A stretch of DNA of 64,000 nucleotides from Nonomuraea thailandensis (lineage in GTDB: Bacteria > Actinomycetota > Actinomycetes > Streptosporangiales > Streptosporangiaceae), in assembly GCF_024172165.1 (NCBI RefSeq), contig NZ_JAMZEB010000001.1, positions 124,001-188,000 on the forward strand, given 5' to 3'. Shown here in pieces: positions 47,525 to 56,202 of this stretch. How positions within the stretch are numbered: the stretch's first letter is position 1; each line of letters starts with the position of its first letter. The translations under genes were made by a program, and so were the position numbers. Under the pieces are notes generated by a model. It saw only the letters and a program-made list of their open reading frames with translations. It ran no database searches and was not told the origin of the DNA.

Positions 47525-48556
47525 TCACCGCTCGGGCGATGGCGAGCTGGGTGCATGAGGTTGGTGAAGGCGGCGTTGGTCAGCGGGGTTGAAGGTTTGC
47601 CGGTAGCGGTTCGGGGAGGTGTAGACGTACTTGGCGAAGTGTTGTCGGAGGTTCATTGAAGTGCCGAAGCCGCATCGCCGAGCGACCTCTTCCACGGAAA
47701 GATCTGAGGTTTCGAGGAATTCCTGGGCCAGGTGGATCCGCTGTAGGAGCAGCCATCGCTGCGGAGTCGTCCCGGTCTGTTCGCGGAATCTGCGGTTGAG
47801 GGTGCGCGGGCTGACAGCAGCGTGGCTGGCCATGTCGGCCAGCGTGATCGGTTCGGAGAGGCGATCGCGGATCCAGCGCATCGTTGGTTCGAGCGAGCCG
47901 TGGTCTGGGCCTGGTTGGGGATGGATGATGAACTGCGCTTGCCCTCCGTCGCGTTGAGGTGCGATGACGGTGTGCCGGGCTACTTCGGCCGCGATGGCCG
48001 ACCCGAAGTCGGTGCGGACCATGTGCAGGCACAGGTCCAGCCCAGTGGCGGCACCAGCCGAGGTGAGCACGTCGCCTTCGTCGACGAACAAGACGTCAGG
48101 ATCCACGTTGACGTTCGGATAGCGCTCAGCCAGCCGGGCCGCGCTGCTCCAATGGGTCGTGGCCGATCGGCCGTTGAGCAGGCCGGCGGCCGCCAGTATG
48201 ACCGCTCCGCTGCAAATCGAGGCGATCCGCACCCCCCGCTCGTGCGCGTCCTGCAGGCATTGGATCACCGCCCGTGCCGGTTCCCGATCCTCGTTGCTGC
48301 CAGCGACAACGATCGTGTCAGCGGTGCGCACCACGTCGAGCAGATGCGGGGCTGTCATCCGGAACAACTCCACACCCCCGGCACCGGTCACCCTCAGACT
48401 GCGCCGTTCGCCGCAGACCAAGGTCTCATACAGCGGCTCGCCGAACAGGGCGCCTGGGGCTTTGTCCAGCGTGTGGGCGAGGCCGAACACCTGCAGGGGG
48501 ATCGCCAGGTCAAGGCTGTCGACACGATCGACCGCCAGGACCGCCACTCGATGCAT
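47525..48556 (-). CDS. GlxA-family transcriptional regulator (DJ-1/PfpI plus AraC HTH)
   Basis: The 343-residue protein joins an N-terminal DJ-1/PfpI-like domain (VAVLAVDRVDSLDLAIPLQV, RIASICSGAVILAAAGLLNG with the Cys elbow, TTHWSSAARLAERYPNVNVD, DLCLHMVRTDFGSAIAAEVA) to a C-terminal AraC double HTH (ITLADMASHAAVSPRTLNRR, TSDLSVEEVARRCGFGTSMN). Members control metabolic or morphological genes, usually with an unknown ligand. It diverges from an MFS transporter 440 bp away. Full length for the family. No ribosome site is obvious before ATG 48556. Confidence 0.93.
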   Translation of the reverse strand: MHRVAVLAVDRVDSLDLAIPLQVFGLAHTLDKAPGALFGEPLYETLVCGERRSLRVTGAGGVELFRMTAPHLLDVVRTADTIVVAGSNEDREPARAVIQCLQDAHERGVRIASICSGAVILAAAGLLNGRSATTHWSSAARLAERYPNVNVDPDVLFVDEGDVLTSAGAATGLDLCLHMVRTDFGSAIAAEVARHTVIAPQRDGGQAQFIIHPQPGPDHGSLEPTMRWIRDRLSEPITLADMASHAAVSPRTLNRRFREQTGTTPQRWLLLQRIHLAQEFLETSDLSVEEVARRCGFGTSMNLRQHFAKYVYTSPNRYRQTFNPADQRRLHQPHAPSSPSPER

Positions 48557-48996
48557 GGCCAGAAACTATCGACCATCGGCATTCTTGTCACTGGTTCACC
48601 GACCAACACCGCTGAACGATAGAGGAATGCTGCTGCTCAGCCCGCCGTATCTCTCGTCGTCGGTTCCTCCCGGTACTGAACGGCTGGCTCACTCATCAGT
48701 TGCTCGACCTCAGCCGGTCGCCGAAGGCCGGTGCGACGACGACCCGCCGACCCATCCTCGAGCCGCACCGGCAATCAGCTGGCATCGCCGTCACCGCCGG
48801 CGTGCCGCAACGAGTGCGCCGTACCGGCTCCGGGCCTGACCGCAGATCAGTCGCACCCAGCTCGGCGACCAACACGATCGCGGTCAAAGCGGCGGCGGTC
48901 GGGCGCAACACCTCCAGCGGCACGTGGCCTCTGTACAGGAGGAGGACAAATTCCTTGACTTCCACACCCACCATCTCGCGCGGACAGGACGCCAGA

Positions 48997-50295
48997 GTGA
49001 GTCTCCTGGCCATGCTCAAAGGACTGACCGGCGGATACGACGCCAGCGCCATGGCCGGCGCGCTACTACTGGTCACGGACCATTTCAAACTCACCACGAC
49101 TCAGCAGGGCTCGCTGTACGCCGCTACGGCGGCTGGATGGATCGTCGGCGCGCTGCTGGGCAGCAGGCTCGTCAACACGCTCGGCCGCCGGGCAACCCTG
49201 ATCTGGCTGGCGCTGCTGTACGTGGCAGCCACCGCCCTTGCCGTGACGTCGGAAAACCTGGTGTGGTTGGACTCAAGCCGCTTCGTGCAGGGCACCATGA
49301 TGGGCGTCGCCATCGTGGCGATGCCCATCCTCCTCGCTGAATCGGCCTCGACGCGCTCTCGCGGACGCATCGCGGTCCTGTACCAGGTGGCGACCTCTCT
49401 CGGATGTGCGATGGGCTACCTCTGCGGCTACCTCCTCGCAGGCGGCGGTCAGTGGCGTCTGATGCTCGCCATTCCCGGTGTCCTCGCCCTCGCCAGCACC
49501 ACACTGCTGATACGGCTGCCCGAGACCGACCGCTGGCGTCAACTCCAGCAAGACCGCAGGGCCGACTCGACGGCCGAGGCCTCGCGTCGGCCGGGTGTCC
49601 TGCGCACCATGCTCAGCTCCCGATACCGGGCGCTGACGCTCTTCGTTGTCACGCTGGGCTTCTTCGTACAGGCTACGGGCGTCAACGCGATAGTGTTCTT
49701 CAGCCCCCGGATCTTCCAGCGCATCGGCTATACCGATAGCTTCGGGCTGCTGGTTCTGCCTGGTTTCGTCCAACTGGCGGGCGCTGTCGCGGCGTTCGTC
49801 TGCGCGTTGACGATCGACCGGTTCGGCAGACGGCTCGTTCTACTCATCGGCACCGCCCTCATGGGCCTGGGCCATGCGCTGATGGTGGTCATGTTCGCCA
49901 CCGACTCTCCCGAGGTGGTGGGTTTCCTCGGCCTCATTGTCTTCATCATTGGTTTCAACTCCGGTTTCGGAGCGGTGGTGTGGATCTTTGCTGCCGAAGG
50001 CTTCCCAGACCACCTTCGTGGCGCCGGAGCGTCGGTGATGCTGCTGACGAACCTCACGACGAACCTGTTCATCGCCCAGTTCTTCCTCGACCTGCTCAAT
50101 GCCGTCGGCGGCATGCTGACCTTTCTGCTCCTCCTGGCCATCACCACCCTGGCCTGGCTCTTCGTGCACTTCCTGGCTCCGGAGACCAAGGGCCGATCCC
50201 TGGATGAAGTCCAGTCCTACTGGGAAGGCGGCAGGAGCTGGCCTGCCACCGGTGACATGCCTGACGCCCGCAGACGACCACCGACGCGGGCCTGA
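48997..50295 (+). CDS. MFS sugar transporter
   Basis: The 432-residue membrane protein is of the sugar-porter type with about 11-12 hydrophobic segments. Signatures: KGLTGGYDASAMAGALLLVT in helix 1, the loop 2-3 motif GSRLVNTLGRRATLI, VQGTMMGVAIVAMPILLAES, ESASTRSRGRIAVLYQVATS, and the end motif LAPETKGRSLDEVQSYW. The mirror motif IDRFGRRLVLLIG lies after helix 7. Homologues begin 10-15 residues earlier, so GTG 48997 may follow a small 5' loss. The frame is open further upstream but without transporter-like residues. The 48557-48996 gap shows nothing recognised. Control by the divergent GlxA-type regulator is possible. Confidence 0.85.
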   Translation: MSLLAMLKGLTGGYDASAMAGALLLVTDHFKLTTTQQGSLYAATAAGWIVGALLGSRLVNTLGRRATLIWLALLYVAATALAVTSENLVWLDSSRFVQGTMMGVAIVAMPILLAESASTRSRGRIAVLYQVATSLGCAMGYLCGYLLAGGGQWRLMLAIPGVLALASTTLLIRLPETDRWRQLQQDRRADSTAEASRRPGVLRTMLSSRYRALTLFVVTLGFFVQATGVNAIVFFSPRIFQRIGYTDSFGLLVLPGFVQLAGAVAAFVCALTIDRFGRRLVLLIGTALMGLGHALMVVMFATDSPEVVGFLGLIVFIIGFNSGFGAVVWIFAAEGFPDHLRGAGASVMLLTNLTTNLFIAQFFLDLLNAVGGMLTFLLLLAITTLAWLFVHFLAPETKGRSLDEVQSYWEGGRSWPATGDMPDARRRPPTRA

Positions 50296-50344
50296 ACTGC
50301 TGGCACTGCTGTTCCTACCGCCGCTCCAAAGGGCCGAGTTCATC

Positions 50345-50817
50345 AGCGGACGTGCGCCAGGCCCCGTGAAGAGGCCGGGCAGCAGGTCGCGCACGCGAAC
50401 GCGCTGGCCAGGGACACCGCGGCTCAGGCCGAGGCGGACGTGCACCAGGCCCGCGAGGAGGCCGACCGGATCCAGCGGCAAGCGAACGCCGACGTTCACT
50501 GGCTCAGGCCGACGTCGCGGCGGACCGCGCCGGAGCTGAACAGGCCAAGACGGTGGCCGCCGACACAATCCGCACCACCCAGGACCAGGCCGCCCGCGAC
50601 CTCCGGGCCGCACAGGTTGCGCAGGCCCGCGCCGAGCAGGGCGAGGCGGACGCCCGCCAGGCGCTCGAACGCGCCGCCTGTGAGGGTCGCTCACCGGAAC
50701 CCGGGATGAGCTGTAGGAGGAGCGCGCCGCGCGGTCCGGGAAGGGCAGCTCATGGAGTTGCGTGCCGAGCTGGAGCAGTTGCGCACCGAACGCCACGGCG
50801 GCGGACGGAAGGGCTGA
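50345..50817 (+). pseudogene. KfrA-like coiled-coil protein, 3' remnant
   Basis: In shifting frames the sequence reads RDTAAQAEADVHQAREEADR, RIQRQANADVHWL, DRAGAEQAKTVAADTIRTTQ, DQAARDLRAAQVAQARAEQG and ends MELRAELEQLRTERHGGGRK. This is the Ala/Glu/Arg-rich coiled coil of KfrA-like plasmid DNA-binding proteins common in Streptomyces relatives. The N-terminal DNA-binding domain is missing and at least two frame breaks occur. It lies between the MFS gene and an IS30. Confidence 0.5.
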
Positions 50818-50873
50818 GCGTTTCGATGGTTTCGCGCACGCCACCGCCTCCCGGCACGCGGAGTTGGTTTCAA

Positions 50874-52176
50874 GCGTGATGAGTGGCCCCACCTACGCGC
50901 TTAGGTTCTAGATCTCGTCGCAACACCCGGCCCCTGGGATGTTGCAATGACCAAGCCGTTTCGCCGGGGAGGATTCCAGCGATCTTCGCAACACGGGTCA
51001 TTCGACTGTTGCGACGAGCTTAGCGAAGAGCTCAGCGGGGGTCTGCCAGCCGAGGATCTTGCGTGGGCGGCTGTTGAGTTGAGCGGCGACGGCGTCGAGT
51101 TGTTCAGCGGTGAAGGAGGACAGGTCCGTGCCCTTCGGGAAGTACTGGCGGAGCAGGCCGTTCGTGTTCTCGTTCGAGCCGCGTTGCCAGGGGCCGGTCT
51201 CGACGAGGGCGTCGCGGACGTGCTCGGCGGTTTGCCGTTGGGCAGGTGCAGCAGCATGACGTAGCGGGTGGTGCGGTCGACGAGGGTGCCGATCGCCGAG
51301 CGGGTTCCCTGGCCGACGATGAGGTCGCCTTCCCAATGGCCGGGCACCTGCCGGTCCTCGACGTCATTGGGCCGCTGGTGGATGAGCTTGCCAGGGTCGA
51401 TGAAGCGGGTGGCGCGCTCGTCGCCGCGTCGGCGGCGGCGTCGGGCCTGGCGGCCGGTGCGCAGGGCCTCGGGCCGACGCTCCAGGCCGCCGCGGTAGCT
51501 GAGGTAGATCGCCTGGTAGATGGTCTCGTGGGCGAGATGCCGGTCGGGCTCGTCGGGGAACGCGGTGCGCAGGTCCTGGCTGATCTGCTCCGGGCTCCAC
51601 CGCTGGTCGAGCCGCTGTTGGATGTAGGTCTTCAGCTCCGGGTCCCGCCGGACCTTGCCCTCCTTCGAGCGCGCTCGCCGGACGGCAGCACGCCGCTGCG
51701 CACGGAACGGGTGGTACTTACCCGTGCGCTCGTCGCGGTTACGGCGCACTTCCCGGCTGATCGTGTCAGGACTGCGCTTGAGTTCCCGGGAGATCGCGCG
51801 CAGCGAGGCGCCGGCACGGAGCATGTCGGCGATGACGATCCGTTCGTCCTCCGATAGGAACCGTGGCGAGATCGTGTCGTCATCGGGCTGCTCGGTGATC
51901 GGTGCGTAGACGCGGACGTTTCCCGCCCGGTCTACGATCTTCCGTCCGTACCTCCATCGGTTGCCGGTCTTACGGTTGACACCAACCTCTCGGCACGCGG
52001 CCGAGTTGCTCATCCCCTGCGCCATCAGGCGAAGGTATTGATCACGTTTGTCGGCCAGCGGAGCAGGTCCAAGCTTCTTAGGCCGGCGAAACGGCTTGGT
52101 CATTGCAACATCCCAGGGGCCGGGTGTTGCGACGAGATCTAGAACCTAAGCGCTTAGAAGGGGCCACTCATCGCGC
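50874..52176 (-). mobile_element. IS30-family element with very long inverted repeats
   Basis: Bases 50897-50967 and 52083-52153 are perfect 71-bp inverted repeats. Weaker pairing (GATGAGTGGCCCC blocks) extends each arm to about 94 bp. The right arm includes the first 7 codons of the transposase, so the left arm carries an inverted copy of the gene's start (ATG at 50947 on the plus strand). The usual IS30 repeat is only 20-30 bp. Confidence 0.8.
50998..52103 (-). pseudogene. IS30-family transposase with internal deletion
   Basis: The start TKPFRRPKKLGPAPLADKRD leads to two HTH segments (GMSNSAACREVGVNRKTGNR, GASLRAISRELKRSPDTISR) and the DDE domain start [20 protein letters not shown] (first Asp). 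At about 51230 the frame changes and continues [40 protein letters not shown] to the stop at 50998. The roughly 40 residues that normally hold the second Asp (a DQGxE block) are missing between DAL and GPWQRGS. The enzyme must be inactive, so any movement would need help in trans. Confidence 0.85.
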
Positions 52177-52190
52177 GTGAAGTCACGGAG

Positions 52191-53378
52191 TCAGCTGAGC
52201 GCGTGCGGGATGCGGTCGAGCGCGAGGTTACTAGCCAGTCCGTAGGCGTAGAAGTCGATGGCTTGCGCGCCGGCCGTCCGGGCGCCGCGTACCTTGGCGG
52301 TCAGCTGGTCGGCCGAGTCGCTGTCGGGGTAGCCGGGGCGCAGCACCGCACGCACCTCCCGGTCCTTGCCCACCGAACGCAGGAAGGCGCCCACGTCGTC
52401 GGCGACCCGGGCGGCGTCGCGCGCGTAGGCGAGCACGGCGAAGGAGGGCACGAGGTCGCTCAGCGCGACCGGGTCGACGCCGAGCTGCCAGGCGTCGTGC
52501 GCGGCCAGCATCGGTGAGGGCAGGCCGTCCCGGTAGCCCTTCACCGCGCCCGTCGGGTCGACGAAGACCAGCTTGGAACCCTCGCTCGCCACCGCGTCCG
52601 CCACCTGCGCGACCAGCGAGGTCACGGTCTCGGAGCGAGCGCCCGCGTAGCTGACGACGTCGGGCCCCGCATAGGCGGTCAGGGCGGCCCTGGTCACCAC
52701 GCCCTCGGACGGCGGGTCACCGTCGAGGACGCCGCCGACGATCCGCGCGCACTCCTCGCGCGCCATGTCGGCGTCAACGCCGAGATCGGACGCCCGCACC
52801 ATGCAGAAGTCACAGAAGCACAGGGCCATCAGGTAGGTGTCCATCGGCCCGAGCGGCACGAACGACCGCTCGGCCTTGAGCGGCCGGAAGTGCAGCCCCT
52901 CTGCGACGACACTCTCCACCCCGAGCCTGGCAACCGACCTGGCCAGGGTAGCAGCGTACTGCCGCACCTCAGGATGGGCCGGGCACAGGTCGGTCGGGGA
53001 GCCGCGGTCGCCGAAGCAGTTGCGCACGGTCACGTCGGGATGCAGGGCGCCGAGCGTGCCGTTGCGCAGGAACACCGCCCGGCCGTGCAGCTTCAGCCCG
53101 CGCGCCCGGCAGGCGTCAAGCAGGCCGTCGAAGGCGTCAGTGTAACCGGCCGGCGGCACCAGCCGAAGCCCGGCGAACAGATCATCAGGCAGGTCAAAGT
53201 GCGCCCCGTCACGCCGCAGGGTCAGCTTGGACCGCCCGTGCGGAGTGACGTCGCTGGACCCGTGATGGACGGCGCCGACCGTGATCCCGGCCACGCCGCA
53301 CCCCCGCACACGGTCGAGCACCTTCTCGACGCCCTCACCGCGCAGGTCCTCGACGAGAACGTAGAGCGAACTATCCAC
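52191..53378 (-). CDS. TIM-barrel-like hypothetical protein (glycoside hydrolase-like)
   Basis: The 395-residue protein shows alternating strand-helix pattern: LYVLVEDLRGEGVEKVLDRV, GVAGITVGAVHHGSSDVTP, ARGLKLHGRAVFLRNGTL, LGVESVVAEGLHFRPLKAER, and CFCDFCMVRASDLGVDADMA with a CxxC pair. Similar alanine-rich actinobacterial proteins are annotated only as hypothetical. The barrel pattern with ESVVAEGLHF resembles glycoside-hydrolase-like families, but I cannot name catalytic residues. GTG 53378 has AAGG upstream. It is intact, unlike its neighbours. Confidence 0.5.
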   Translation of the reverse strand: MDSSLYVLVEDLRGEGVEKVLDRVRGCGVAGITVGAVHHGSSDVTPHGRSKLTLRRDGAHFDLPDDLFAGLRLVPPAGYTDAFDGLLDACRARGLKLHGRAVFLRNGTLGALHPDVTVRNCFGDRGSPTDLCPAHPEVRQYAATLARSVARLGVESVVAEGLHFRPLKAERSFVPLGPMDTYLMALCFCDFCMVRASDLGVDADMAREECARIVGGVLDGDPPSEGVVTRAALTAYAGPDVVSYAGARSETVTSLVAQVADAVASEGSKLVFVDPTGAVKGYRDGLPSPMLAAHDAWQLGVDPVALSDLVPSFAVLAYARDAARVADDVGAFLRSVGKDREVRAVLRPGYPDSDSADQLTAKVRGARTAGAQAIDFYAYGLASNLALDRIPHALS

Positions 53379-53479
53379 GCTCTGACCTTATGTGCTCCTA
53401 TGGGCGACGAAGTCGATCTCCACAAGGATGCCGAGCAGGTTGGAGCCCACCGTGGTCCATTCATCACGATGGCGGTAAC

Positions 53480-53965
53480 GGACGTGTCTCCCGCTACTCG
53501 TCCACGGTCAACTTGTTGATGGCGGCCTGGCGGTCGGCGCCGGTGGACAGTGGGCGTCGAGCGCGCGCAACCAGGTCAGCTTGTCGATCGCGGTCTTCAC
53601 CGAGGTCGCCCAAGCACCCCGGCCAGCGTGACCAGCCACTCTAGCCGGCCCAACCCTGCATCCGCCAGCAGCATCCGCTCCAGATCGGAGCGAACCTCCA
53701 CCGTCAGCAGGCGCGCCACCAGCTGCGATATCAGATCAGAGGCCGCCTTACCCGCGGTGGGACCATCATGGCCAGCACCAGCGCGCCGGGCCGGATCACC
53801 TTGGCCGCCATCAGATGCTCGTGCGCCAGATTGAACAGCAGCGTCGGCGAGTCGTGCTCCATCCCCGATCCAGCAGGAACTGCTCCAGCTCCTTCATCGT
53901 CATCGCCTGGCCCGCGACAACGGCCGCGACCACGTCGTCGTTCCACATCCTTGGAAGTGGAACAG
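53480..53965 (-). pseudogene. Tn3-family TnpA N-terminal remnant
   Basis: In shifting frames the minus strand reads [54 protein letters not shown], then [35 protein letters not shown] and TAIDKLTWLRALDAH. The block of LL-A-E-L-A-K-VIRPG residues is the N-terminal (DUF4158-like) part of Tn3 transposases. The catalytic DDE part is absent. It diverges from the resolvase gene, the classical tnpA/tnpR layout. Confidence 0.55.
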
Positions 53966-54019
53966 TATGCCGCGCTGTCGATCAGCGCCCCGAAACGGAC
54001 ACTATCGGACATCAATCGT

Positions 54020-54062
54020 TCCGAAATTCGTTCCACAAGCTCTGTTCCGGAACCAGCGTACA
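54020..54062. promoter_or_regulatory. candidate res/operator region of the resolvase
   Basis: Between tnpA and tnpR lie repeated CGTTCC units (54027-54032 region and 54039-54045 region) and the perfect palindrome GTTCCGGAAC (54044-54053). Tn3-type elements place res sites and both promoters here. The exact subsite borders cannot be fixed by eye. Confidence 0.4.
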
Positions 54063-54088
54063 GAGCTGAATTCCGGTACGATCCGAGG

Positions 54089-54706
54089 ATGGGAAACGGA
54101 AACGTTCATCCACACGGCGGATTGGAGGTCGGCTACGCCCGCGTATCCGCCACCAAGCAGTCCCTCGAACGACAGCTCGACGCTCTGGCCATCGCAGGAA
54201 TCCCGCAGACACGGATCTACGTCGACAAGAAATCCGGCACCACCCTCGACCGCGACGGCCTGAACCGACTGCTGGCCTACGCCCGGCCCGGCGACACAAT
54301 CGTGGTGCACACTCTCGACCGGATCGGCCGCAACCTCCGCGAGGTGCTCAACCTCGTCCACGAACTCTCCGAGAGAGGTATTGGCGTACGGTCACTGGCC
54401 GACCCATTGCCCATCAACACTGCCGACGAGGGCATGGCACGCATCGCCTTCCTCCTGTTGGCGCTGTTCGCCGAAATGGAACGCACCTTCACCGCCGAGC
54501 GCGCCGCCCACGCCCGCGCCGTCGCCGAGGCCAACAACCGGCACGTCGGCCGCCCCCAAGCCCATCCTGCCGACAAAATCGAATACGCACGGCTCCTCAA
54601 AGCCCAAGGCGACTCCCTCGGCGTCATCGCTACCAAGACCGGCATCCCCAAAACCTCACTGCACCGCTACCTCACCAGCGCACCCGAACTCGGCCCGGCC
54701 AAATAG
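54089..54706 (+). CDS. tnpR: serine recombinase, Tn3-type resolvase
   Basis: The 205-residue protein has the resolvase catalytic domain: [20 protein letters not shown] (Ser nucleophile in RVSATKQ), [40 protein letters not shown] (the DR-GR motif), [42 protein letters not shown]-terminal HTH follows ([20 protein letters not shown]). It resolves cointegrates at res. ATG 54089 is preceded by CGAGG with a tight spacer. It is divergent from a tnpA remnant; the partner transposase is dead. Confidence 0.93.
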   Translation: MGNGNVHPHGGLEVGYARVSATKQSLERQLDALAIAGIPQTRIYVDKKSGTTLDRDGLNRLLAYARPGDTIVVHTLDRIGRNLREVLNLVHELSERGIGVRSLADPLPINTADEGMARIAFLLLALFAEMERTFTAERAAHARAVAEANNRHVGRPQAHPADKIEYARLLKAQGDSLGVIATKTGIPKTSLHRYLTSAPELGPAK

Positions 54707-54819
54707 CGCCGAAGACCCGGCCACATACCGCGAAAGGGGTCTGTCCAATGTTCGGCCCTGTCTCACATTCGGTGGTGACGGAGCGTGCCGCTATCCGAGG
54801 AGGATGCGCGGCGATGATC

Positions 54820-54860
54820 GCTCATGTACGTGATAATAGTCCCTTATCACGTACATGAGC
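54820..54860. promoter_or_regulatory. perfect 17-bp inverted repeat
   Basis: GCTCATGTACGTGATAA (54820-54836) and TTATCACGTACATGAGC (54844-54860) are exact reverse complements around a 7-base centre. It lies about 50 bp before the start of the following gene. It has no U-run, so an operator is likelier than a terminator. Confidence 0.6.
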
Positions 54861-54907
54861 AGCGCCTGTTGTGCAGCTACGTGATGGGCCGCTGGACCGG
54901 TCGTAGG

Positions 54908-55468
54908 GTGAGTGAAGTGAGACTCGGTGAGTTTTCGGAGCTGGCGGTCTCATGCCGCGAGCGCCTGAGGGTGGGATTCCAGGGTTTTCGTACCGACGAC
55001 AAGGTGTCGTCCTTGAGTTGGCCACCTGATGTTGTCGAGCAGTTCTTGTACGACCACGCCGATCACGACAGATTCCTGCGTGACTATGGGGAGGTGGACC
55101 TGTCCGCGGTGACCTGGGATGTCGAGATCATTGCCGTGGAGGATTTCCTTGAGATGCCGACCGGCCCCTCGGGCGAGGGCTGCATTGAGGAGTACGCCGA
55201 GGACCCGGACTGGTGGGTGAAGGCGCGGAACGCCGGTGTACATATCGGTGTGCAGCAGTGCTGGCAGGCGCACGGGACGTGGAAGCGCTGGCCAATCCTG
55301 ATCGACCGCGCATTGCTCACTCCAGCGGGGAGCGGTTTGCAGGTCATCGAGGGCCGAACCCGGGTCGGCGTCTTGAGGGTCTTCATCGTCAAGGAGTCTT
55401 CGTGGCAGCACGGCACCTGGCCTGGGTCGGGCGTTCCGCGGCGTGAACCAGTACTGCGGGCAGTCTGA
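54908..55468 (+). CDS. conserved hypothetical protein
   Basis: The 186-residue frame begins VSEVRLGEFSELAVSCRERL and includes PDVVEQFLYDHADHDRFLRD, TWDVEIIAVEDFLEMP, WKRWPILIDRALLTP and SGLQVIEGRTRVGVLRVFIV. The last block (VIEGRTRVG-L) looks like a substrate- or nucleotide-handling loop of ParB-like small proteins, but this is weak. GTG 54908 is preferred to the upstream 54824 start because the latter lies inside the inverted repeat. No ribosome site is clear. Function unknown. Confidence 0.55.
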   Translation: MSEVRLGEFSELAVSCRERLRVGFQGFRTDDKVSSLSWPPDVVEQFLYDHADHDRFLRDYGEVDLSAVTWDVEIIAVEDFLEMPTGPSGEGCIEEYAEDPDWWVKARNAGVHIGVQQCWQAHGTWKRWPILIDRALLTPAGSGLQVIEGRTRVGVLRVFIVKESSWQHGTWPGSGVPRREPVLRAV

Positions 55469-55633
55469 AGCTGCGTTGATCCGCCCTTGAAGTGCTCAAG
55501 CTCAGGCGGGCAGTCTCTGTCACAGGACCCCGAGGGGGCCTGGTCGTTCGAAATCCCATCCGTGGGCTTCAGGGAGGAACCTCTCCGGGATGCCGCACAT
55601 CAGTCGACGGCACGCGTGACGTGACGTGAGTCT

Positions 55634-55650
55634 AGTACGGCAGCCGCCGG
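55634..55650. repeat. solo IS701-type end
   Basis: CTAGTACGGCAGCCGCC (55634-55650) is identical to CTAG plus the first 13 bases of IS701 element B (40918-40934). No transposase or second end is found nearby, so this is a scar or a chance retained tip. Confidence 0.55.
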
Positions 55651-55802
55651 ATCGTGATCGGGCCGGTGGAGTGTGACGATGGACGAACTGATGGCCAGGA
55701 GCGCCGCCGGTTCGCCCGCATCGAACCGCGACGGCTTCCTCATCCCCGATGAGATTCACTCGACAGCGCTACAAAGAATACGACGGCTTCTCTCGCCTCG
55801 GC

Positions 55803-56156
55803 CTATTCCTTGCCGTGAGTGGGGACGATATCAAGCTTGTGCATGCGACGGGCACCCCATTCCCCCAGGGCGCCCAGCGCCGCGTAGAGCGCAATGCCGT
55901 CGTCTGTCAGCTCATATTCGACTCGGGGCGGTGTCTCCTTGAACACGGTCCGCCGGACGATTCCGTCCGCCTCGAGCTCGCGTAGTTGCTGGGCGAGCAC
56001 CTTCTCACTGACGCCAGGGAGGCTGCGGCGCAATTCACCGAATCGATGGAGCCGCTCGTCCAGCGCCCAGAGGATCAGCGCTTTCCACTTGCCTCCGACG
56101 ACGTCCATCGCGGCGTCGAGGGCACAGATGTAGGGCGGGTTGCGCACCCTCGTCAT
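55803..56156 (-). CDS. HxlR-family transcriptional regulator
   Basis: The 117-residue protein has the HxlR winged helix: CALDAAMDVVGGKWKALILW, RLHRFGELRRSLPGVSEKVL, QQLRELEADGIVRRTVFKET and PRVEYELTDDGIALYAALGA. The N-terminal Cys (NPPYICALD) is the usual redox-sensing position. ATG 56156 gives the family's normal length; the longer frame to 56276 adds unrelated residues. It lies 46 bp downstream of the imine-reductase-like gene on the same strand, so the two form an operon and the regulator may act at the palindrome at 57069. Confidence 0.92.
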   Translation of the reverse strand: MTRVRNPPYICALDAAMDVVGGKWKALILWALDERLHRFGELRRSLPGVSEKVLAQQLRELEADGIVRRTVFKETPPRVEYELTDDGIALYAALGALGEWGARRMHKLDIVPTHGKE

Positions 56157-56202
56157 GCTAGCTGGGCCGCCCCGCCCTACTCCTGGGCGCCCTGGGACTG
56201 GC

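Noticed and set aside
54736..54773. GGGGTCTGTCCAATGTTCGG after the resolvase gene as a Tn3 terminal repeat
   Set aside because: The GGGG tip faces the wrong way for an element lying to its left, and no partner repeat was found.
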